A stretch of DNA of 20,569 nt from Tannerella sp. (GTDB taxonomy: Bacteria > Bacteroidota > Bacteroidia > Bacteroidales > Tannerellaceae): NCBI GenBank assembly GCA_031283785.1, contig JAITBC010000072.1:1-20569 (forward strand), written 5' to 3'. Below are positions 15,601 through 20,569 of this stretch, piece by piece. Each line of letters starts with the position of its first letter. The first letter of the stretch is position 1. Made by a program: the position numbers and the translations under genes. The notes under the pieces are model-generated. The model saw nothing but the letters and a program-made list of their open reading frames with translations. It was not told the DNA's origin and searched no databases.

Positions 15601-18600
15601 TTAAAATCCGATATTAAACCCCAATGAATAGGATGAAACCAGCGGATAGACATCCGAGACATAACCTCCGCTGTCGCCGCGTCCGCCTCTTTCCGGATCG
15701 ATGCCGCGGAATTTCGTTAGCGTGGCGAGATTTTCACCTGAGAAGTATATACGCATGCTGCTTACATAAACGGCCTTCAACCACTTCTGAGGCAACGAAT
15801 AACCTAACTGCAGATTTTTCAGGCGCAGATACGACAGGTTGTCGAGCCAAAAGGTCATTTCTTCACGATTGGAATTACCTCCCAAGCGCGGCCATTCGGC
15901 ATCGCGATTTTCCCACGACCACGGATTGTTCCAGTGTTCCCATGAGGAGGCGTAACGTTGTGCATTGGGATTTACGTTGTTGTAGTTGTTTATCCAGAAC
16001 GTTTTGCGTCCCGCGGCGCCTTGTAACATGATAGCGACGTCGATATCTTTCCATCTGGCGTTGCCGTTCAGTGCGAAGTTGGTTGTCGGCCGATCGCGCA
16101 GATACTCCGGGTATGCTACCTTGTCGTTGCCGTCTATCCGTCCATCGCCGTTCACGTCTTTTCGGAGTATGTCGCCCGGTGATGCTCCCTGCGGCGTATG
16201 GCTGTAGATGTCGTTCCATGTTTGTGCAATCCCGTAATCTTCGTATGTGTACACAAAGTGGTAAGGCATGTTCACGTAAGTCCATCCCTTATCAAGAAAT
16301 TCGTTCCACAATTCGAGTTTTGTCCAGTTTTTCGAGAAGTTGCCGTTTACCATATAAGTGAAGTCTCCATTTCGGTCTTTCCATGTGAGGTTGATTTCCA
16401 CGCCACGATTTCGCATATCGCCGATGTTGTCGCGGGGCGCGCTGTAGGCTCCCGTCAGGTGGAGCGACATTTGCGAGGGGCGTATCATACCGGTTGTCAG
16501 GCGGTCGTAGAAATCAAGTTCCGTCGACAGTTTACCTTTCAGGAAACTCATGTCGAGACCCAGATTGGCAACCTGTCCTGTTTCCCATGTCAGATCCTGG
16601 TTAATCATCTTCTTGTTAACGAATCCCTTCACGATAGTACTGCCCATCATATAGTTGCTTGCCGTAAGCGTTTCTTTCTGTTCGTAGCGACTCACGTCAT
16701 TGTTCCCTAACGTTCCGTATGACGCCCTCAGTTTGCCTTGATACAGCCAACTGTCTGATATGTTTTTGACAAAATTCTCTTCTGAGAAGCGCCATCCTAA
16801 CGATACCGAGGGGAAGAAGCCGTACTGATGTCCGGGGAGGAAACGTGACGAACCGTCGGCGCGGAAATTGATTTCCAGCAGATATTTGTCACAGGCGGCA
16901 TAGTTTAATCGTCCGATATAGGAGCGCAGACCTTCGGTGTTGGAATTGCCGCCGGTACCCTGTACGTCGGTCAGTGCGGCATCTACTTCGTGTAGCGACG
17001 GGTGAAGGCGGTTGTTTCGCGAAGTGGACTGGCTCCGGTTGTACCATAATTCTTCGCTGTATGCGGCCATCAAACTGATGTTATGACCGTCGGCAACGGT
17101 CAGATTATAGTTCAGTCGTCCGTTCAACTGTGTTTTGTATCCCGTACTGGTTGCGTTCGAGACGCCTGCATCTTCACCTACATATACTCTCGATCCGTAA
17201 GCGCCTGCCTGAAAGTTATATGCTCGGTTAGGCGTGTTGGCTGCGTATTGGAACTGGTTGTAGTAGTTCAGCGCATATTCCAGATGCGCCGTTAACCCTT
17301 TCAGGGGTTGCCAGTCGAGGAACATGTTGCCGAGCGCTTCCTGCCGGTTGTTGTAGTTCAGGTTGTTTACCATATACGTATAAGGATTGTAGGCCTGTGC
17401 ATCTTCGCCGTAAGCCATCACGCCTCCGTAGTAGCCCGTTTCGGGGTCGTAAGGCGTAATGCCTGCAATTGCGTATTGAAGGTCGTAACCGCCGGTATTG
17501 CCCTGATTGTCCGTATCCGTATAACCGCCGCTCATATAAAAGGTGCGATTTGTCCAGTTACCCGAAAAACGAACGCCCACACTCAAACTGTTCAGTAATT
17601 TGTAATCAAAATTAAACCGTGCGTTGTAACGGGAATAATCGTTATTGATTTGCAATCCTTCCTGGTCTTGTATGCCGAGAGAAGCAAAAAAATTCGATTT
17701 ATCGTTGCTGCCGCTTGCCGATACGTTATAGTTCTGCATTGTACCATGATTCCGCATGATCCACTCCCACCAGTCGGTATTCGGGAATTTGACCGGATCG
17801 ATCATGCTCATCGCCAGCCACTGGTCAATTGTACCGTTCTTGAACTGGTAGTTGGATTCCAGCGTATTAACGGCCGCTGTACGCTGGTGGATTGTTAATG
17901 CACGTGCATAATCCGGCATAAACTCAATAGAGTTAGTCGGATAAGACGTCGAATAATTGCCCGATACATTGAAGGCGACACGCTCAGAGCCTTTACCCGA
18001 TTTGGTAGTAATCAGGATTACACCGTTTGCTGCACGCGAGCCGTAGATAGCGGCCGACGCGGCATCTTTCAGGACGGATATGCTTTCGATATCGTTCATA
18101 TTAAGACGGTTAATGTTCACGTCGGGCATACCGTCTACTACGATCAGCGGTGCAGCATTATTGACCGTACCCATACCGCGGATCATCAGCGTAACGTCTT
18201 CGCGTCCTGCCATACTGCTGTTTTGGCTGACGGCAAGGCCAGGCAACATGCCTTGCAAACCGGAAGATACGTCGACCAGCGAACGACTGGTAAGCGTTTC
18301 GTCTACCGTCATGGCCGATACGGCGCCGGTCAAATTTACCTTCTTTTGTGTTCCGTACCCGACTACGACTACTTCTTCTATCATTTGGGCATCTTCCCTC
18401 ATCGTGATGTTGATGACGGTCAGGTTACCTACCGTAACAGACTGCATGGCAAAGCCCAGATACGAAAATTCCAATACGGACGTCCGGCCGGGAACAGAGA
18501 CTGTATATTTCCCATCGATGTCCGTTGCGACTCCATTTGTTGTTCCTTTCACGATGATATTTACGCCGGGAAGCGGTTCTCCGGATTCCTCCGTCACCGT

Positions 18601-18714
18601 ACCCGATACGGAAATATTTCCTTGGGCAAGCGCTGAAAGTGAACAAATAATAACACTGAACGTGAATAACATTCTCCGCAGTGTTTTCCAATTGATTAAT
18701 TTATGATCATCCAT
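15601..18714 (-). CDS. SusC-family TonB-dependent outer-membrane transporter (second pair)
   Basis: 1037 residues from ATG 18714; an upstream in-frame TTG at 18744 would add ten residues and is less likely. Signal peptide about 1-31 (ends ALAQ). Carboxypeptidase-regulatory-like domain about 36-105 (GTVTEESGEPLPGVNI). TonB box/plug entry EEVVVVGYGTQKK (113-125), plug ending IYGSRAANGVILITTKSGK. The barrel contains a Ca-binding-like DVNGDGRIDGND, and the end is SYSLGFNIGF. No STN domain. First gene of the operon susC-susD-lipoprotein-lipoprotein. Upstream lies 1.16 kb without a gene, including a (TC)19 tract. Divergent from susC1 along the whole chain; not a recent duplicate. Confidence 0.95.
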   Translation of the reverse strand: MDDHKLINWKTLRRMLFTFSVIICSLSALAQGNISVSGTVTEESGEPLPGVNIIVKGTTNGVATDIDGKYTVSVPGRTSVLEFSYLGFAMQSVTVGNLTVINITMREDAQMIEEVVVVGYGTQKKVNLTGAVSAMTVDETLTSRSLVDVSSGLQGMLPGLAVSQNSSMAGREDVTLMIRGMGTVNNAAPLIVVDGMPDVNINRLNMNDIESISVLKDAASAAIYGSRAANGVILITTKSGKGSERVAFNVSGNYSTSYPTNSIEFMPDYARALTIHQRTAAVNTLESNYQFKNGTIDQWLAMSMIDPVKFPNTDWWEWIMRNHGTMQNYNVSASGSNDKSNFFASLGIQDQEGLQINNDYSRYNARFNFDYKLLNSLSVGVRFSGNWTNRTFYMSGGYTDTDNQGNTGGYDLQYAIAGITPYDPETGYYGGVMAYGEDAQAYNPYTYMVNNLNYNNRQEALGNMFLDWQPLKGLTAHLEYALNYYNQFQYAANTPNRAYNFQAGAYGSRVYVGEDAGVSNATSTGYKTQLNGRLNYNLTVADGHNISLMAAYSEELWYNRSQSTSRNNRLHPSLHEVDAALTDVQGTGGNSNTEGLRSYIGRLNYAACDKYLLEINFRADGSSRFLPGHQYGFFPSVSLGWRFSEENFVKNISDSWLYQGKLRASYGTLGNNDVSRYEQKETLTASNYMMGSTIVKGFVNKKMINQDLTWETGQVANLGLDMSFLKGKLSTELDFYDRLTTGMIRPSQMSLHLTGAYSAPRDNIGDMRNRGVEINLTWKDRNGDFTYMVNGNFSKNWTKLELWNEFLDKGWTYVNMPYHFVYTYEDYGIAQTWNDIYSHTPQGASPGDILRKDVNGDGRIDGNDKVAYPEYLRDRPTTNFALNGNARWKDIDVAIMLQGAAGRKTFWINNYNNVNPNAQRYASSWEHWNNPWSWENRDAEWPRLGGNSNREEMTFWLDNLSYLRLKNLQLGYSLPQKWLKAVYVSSMRIYFSGENLATLTKFRGIDPERGGRGDSGGYVSDVYPLVSSYSLGFNIGF

Positions 18715-18973
18715 ATTTGCTATTAAAAAAAATGTGTATTTCAATTTAATTCAATAATTATATGCCGGCGTCGTTGCGTTCGGCAAATCTTAGGGCGAGA
18801 CTATCGTTCACCGCGTTTTGAAAAGCTAATTTTATTTTCATCTGTCCATAGGCATATAAATTTAAGATTATACAATACGTTTAAATATATCATATGTAAA
18901 TTTCTTGGAAACAAACTTGTTGAAGTTAAAAATGAAACTTACTGATAGAAACAGGCAAGCATGATGAATTTTT

Positions 18974-19010
18974 CCGGATATGGATTCCGGACGGATAAAA
19001 TTTTTATCCG
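18974..19010. promoter_or_regulatory. Palindromic CCGGATAA-type sites upstream of susC2
   Basis: CGGATAAAA (18992-19000) and TTTTATCCG (19002-19010) form a 19-bp palindrome with one central base. Just left of it, CCGGA-N7-TCCGG (18974-18990) gives a second, looser dyad. A related dyad CCCGGAT-N2-ATCCGGG lies at 19375-19390. The repeated half-site about 260-300 bp upstream of the susC2 ATG could be an operator for a dimeric regulator. As RNA the 19-bp palindrome has almost no loop, so a DNA site is more likely than a hairpin. Confidence 0.35.
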
Positions 19011-19104
19011 GCAAAAAAATATGCATAAAACAGGAGCAAAATTCAACTAAGAAATAAGGATGTGATTTTGGAAATAAAGAATTGTTTTTATATGTTATGC
19101 GCGC

Positions 19105-19145
<41 letters not shown>

Positions 19146-19295
19146 ATAGATATTCGGAATTAACCAATACGGATGTATTGATTAATTCATAACGGGATGA
19201 ATATTTTTGTCCGACAGAAACCATGCGTTTTAAATATATATTAATGTATCTATTAGAAATATTTATCCACGTGTGACGTGTGCGATAACATGCGA

Positions 19296-19303
19296 CAAAG
19301 GTA
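19296..19303 (-). promoter_or_regulatory. Possible -7 promoter box facing susC2
   Basis: TACCTTTG on the minus strand matches the Bacteroidota TAnnTTTG consensus exactly. No TTTG or TTG is seen at the expected -33 distance, and use of this site would give a leader of about 570 nt that includes the (GA)19 tract. In AT-rich DNA one such match can be chance. Confidence 0.25.
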
Positions 19304-19374
19304 TGATAATATTTTGATAATCTGTTTTTCTTCCGTATGTTTTAAAACACAATTTCGTCTGCATCTATCTTCTA

Positions 19375-19390
19375 CCCGGATAAATCCGGG
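19375..19390. promoter_or_regulatory. Short GC-rich dyad CCCGGAT-AA-ATCCGGG
   Basis: Perfect 7-bp inverted repeat with two central bases, an island of G/C in AT-rich DNA. It shares its half-site with the palindromes at 18974-19010, which argues for a common DNA-binding protein. It could instead be a small hairpin. It has no T-run on either side. Confidence 0.3.
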
Positions 19391-19561
19391 CGTTATTCAT
19401 AGAATAGTTTTGCCCTGAACGACTCCACGGATTATTTACACAACCTAAAAGAAACCGACAATGTTATTTTGCAAGAAATAAAAACATCGTTTGGATCATT
19501 GAGCAGCAATGCGCTAATGAAATATACCTGTATTTATTTTCCGTATTGGACAGTAAACAGT

Positions 19562-19796
19562 ATGGCAACAAATATTCTGTCGCCTGCGGAATTGGCAAAA
19601 GCAAATGAAAGTAAGCCAACATCGCCCAAAAGTAACGGGCAGCCTCTTTTACTATATCCGATGGAAACGAGTGACGATATTCTTTGTCAAGGAAGGCGCT
19701 TTTACGTTCGAGATATCGCGGTTGCAGTTAAAAAATCATTTTTCGACCTGTTCATATCGTTGCTTATCGAAAATAAATTATACCTTTGCCGCATAA
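19562..19796 (+). pseudogene. Possible frameshifted remnant of an AraC-type regulator N-terminus
   Basis: From ATG 19562 one frame reads MATNILSPAELAKANESKPT and continues to LLLYPMETSDDI. At about 19680 the sensible reading passes to the next frame as IFFVKEGAFTFEISRLQLK and stops at 19796. The joined text ending in DDIFFVKEGAFTFEI resembles the cupin-like start of AraC-family regulators in Bacteroidota. No helix-turn-helix part remains, and the metF promoter lies over its 3' end. The similarity is from memory and weak. Confidence 0.2.
19760..19788 (+). promoter_or_regulatory. metF promoter
   Basis: TACCTTTG (19781-19788) matches the -7 consensus TAnnTTTG, and TTG (19760-19762) lies 18 nt upstream at an acceptable -33 spacing. 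Transcription would start near 19795 and leave a leader of about 80 nt before the metF ATG. I see no riboswitch fold in that leader. Confidence 0.6.
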
Positions 19797-19874
19797 TAAT
19801 TTTACGGTTTACAGTTACGGATGTTTCATTTGTACTGATTTGCGACTGACTTATAAATCATTAAACACTTCCGG

Positions 19875-20569
19875 ATGAAAAAAGTTATTGAACACATAAA
19901 TGAGAGTAAAAAAACGGCATTTTCTTTTGAAGTGCTGCCGCCTCTTAAGGGGAACAGTATTAAGAGAATATATGATATCATCGATAAATTGATAGAGTTT
20001 GACCCTAAATATATTAACATCACTTCTCATCATAGCGAGTATATAGATAAAGTAGAAGCTGATGGTACGGTACGAAAAGTTAATATACGCCGTCGTCCGG
20101 GATCGGTCGCTATCGCTTCGGCTATTCAAAACAGATACGGCATTACGGCAGTGCCTCATATCATATGCAAAGGATTTACGAAGGAAGAAACGGAATATGC
20201 GCTGATAGACCTTAATTTTCTGGGTGTTCATGATTTATTGCTGCTTCGCGGCGATGAGAAAAAACTGCCTGTCACCGTAGACGGATCACTATACCATGAT
20301 TATGCGACGGATATGCAGAAACAGGTGAATGATTTCAATAGAAGCATCGCTTTGGACGGTTCTTCTTTTGAGGGAATCGAAACGCCGTTTTCATACGGTA
20401 TGGCCTGCTACCCGGAAAAGCATGAAGAAGCGCCCGATATGGAATCGGATATATATTATGCGAAGAAAAAAGTGGAAAACGGAGCGGATTATTTAGTGAC
20501 GCAGATGTTTTTCGACAATTCAAAATATTACGCTTTCGTTGACCGGATGCGTGCCGACGGGGTGACCGT
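19875..20569 (+). CDS. metF: Methylenetetrahydrofolate reductase, 5' part (runs off the window)
   Basis: ATG 19875 opens a frame with no stop to the window end, giving the first 231 residues of a protein usually about 290-320 long. MetF reduces 5,10-methylene-THF to 5-methyl-THF with an FAD cofactor, supplying methyl groups for methionine synthesis in the cytoplasm. Family motifs are clear: FSFEVLPP (16-23) with the catalytic Glu19, VPHIICKGF (93-101), LLLLRGD (121-127) with the flavin/folate Asp127, YGMACYPEKH (174-183) and GADYLVTQMFFD (203-214). It has no functional tie to the PUL and reads away from it, so it probably marks the edge of the accessory region on this side. Confidence 0.95.
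   Translation, partial: MKKVIEHINESKKTAFSFEVLPPLKGNSIKRIYDIIDKLIEFDPKYINITSHHSEYIDKVEADGTVRKVNIRRRPGSVAIASAIQNRYGITAVPHIICKGFTKEETEYALIDLNFLGVHDLLLLRGDEKKLPVTVDGSLYHDYATDMQKQVNDFNRSIALDGSSFEGIETPFSYGMACYPEKHEEAPDMESDIYYAKKKVENGADYLVTQMFFDNSKYYAFVDRMRADGVT

Noticed and set aside
18715..18744. Ten-residue TTG-started extension of SusC2
   Set aside because: An ATG at 18714 starts a normal SusC signal region; TTG starts are less likely.
19469..19849. 126-codon plus-strand ORF before metF
   Set aside because: Begins at TTG, its 3' part runs over the metF promoter, and the second half makes better sense in another frame; treated as a possible remnant instead.

Overview
The window is from a Bacteroidota chromosome, most likely order Bacteroidales. 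The evidence is two SusC/SusD outer-membrane glycan-import pairs, Cys lipoproteins of the polysaccharide-utilisation-locus (PUL) type, TAnnTTTG-type -7 promoter boxes, and no clear Shine-Dalgarno sites. Genus cannot be set from what is visible.

Layout, left to right. (1) 1-527: no convincing gene. It holds a 22-bp tandem repeat array (76-317), then a leader with a 17-codon basic micro-ORF (390-443) running into a perfect 11-bp hairpin (426-454). (2) 528-5246, plus strand: a two-gene susC-susD unit with no enzyme beside it, closed by a perfect 15-bp hairpin (5254-5296) that separates it from the opposing operon. (3) 18714 down to 5483, minus strand: a PUL for a uronic-acid polysaccharide, probably a glycosaminoglycan, in two transcription blocks. 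Block one is susC, susD and two lipoproteins (13229-13663 and 12192-13205), ending in a strong intrinsic terminator (12141-12177). Block two begins at a -7 box right after that terminator's T-tract. It encodes a 924-residue heparinase II/III-fold protein, a heparinase II/III gene reduced to its N-terminal half, a PL8 (chondroitin AC/hyaluronate-type) lyase, and a metallo-beta-lactamase-fold hydrolase. (4) 18715-19874: about 1.16 kb of AT-rich intergenic DNA with a (TC)19 dinucleotide tract, CCGGATAA-type palindromes, and a weak remnant that may come from an AraC-type regulator. (5) 19875 to the end: the first 231 codons of metF, with its own promoter.

How the genes should work together (inference from families): lyases cut the polymer by beta-elimination. 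SusD2 and the two lipoproteins capture oligosaccharides at the cell surface and SusC2 imports them using TonB energy. No sulfatase, GH88 unsaturated glucuronyl hydrolase, HTCS or ECF-sigma/anti-sigma regulator is seen, so later degradation and control must lie elsewhere. The less expected signals are the truncated heparinase with a duplicated junction that creates an ATGA-coupled micro-ORF in front of PL8, the terminator/promoter overlap, the (TC)19 tract upstream of susC2, and the higher-order 66-bp register of the 22-bp array.
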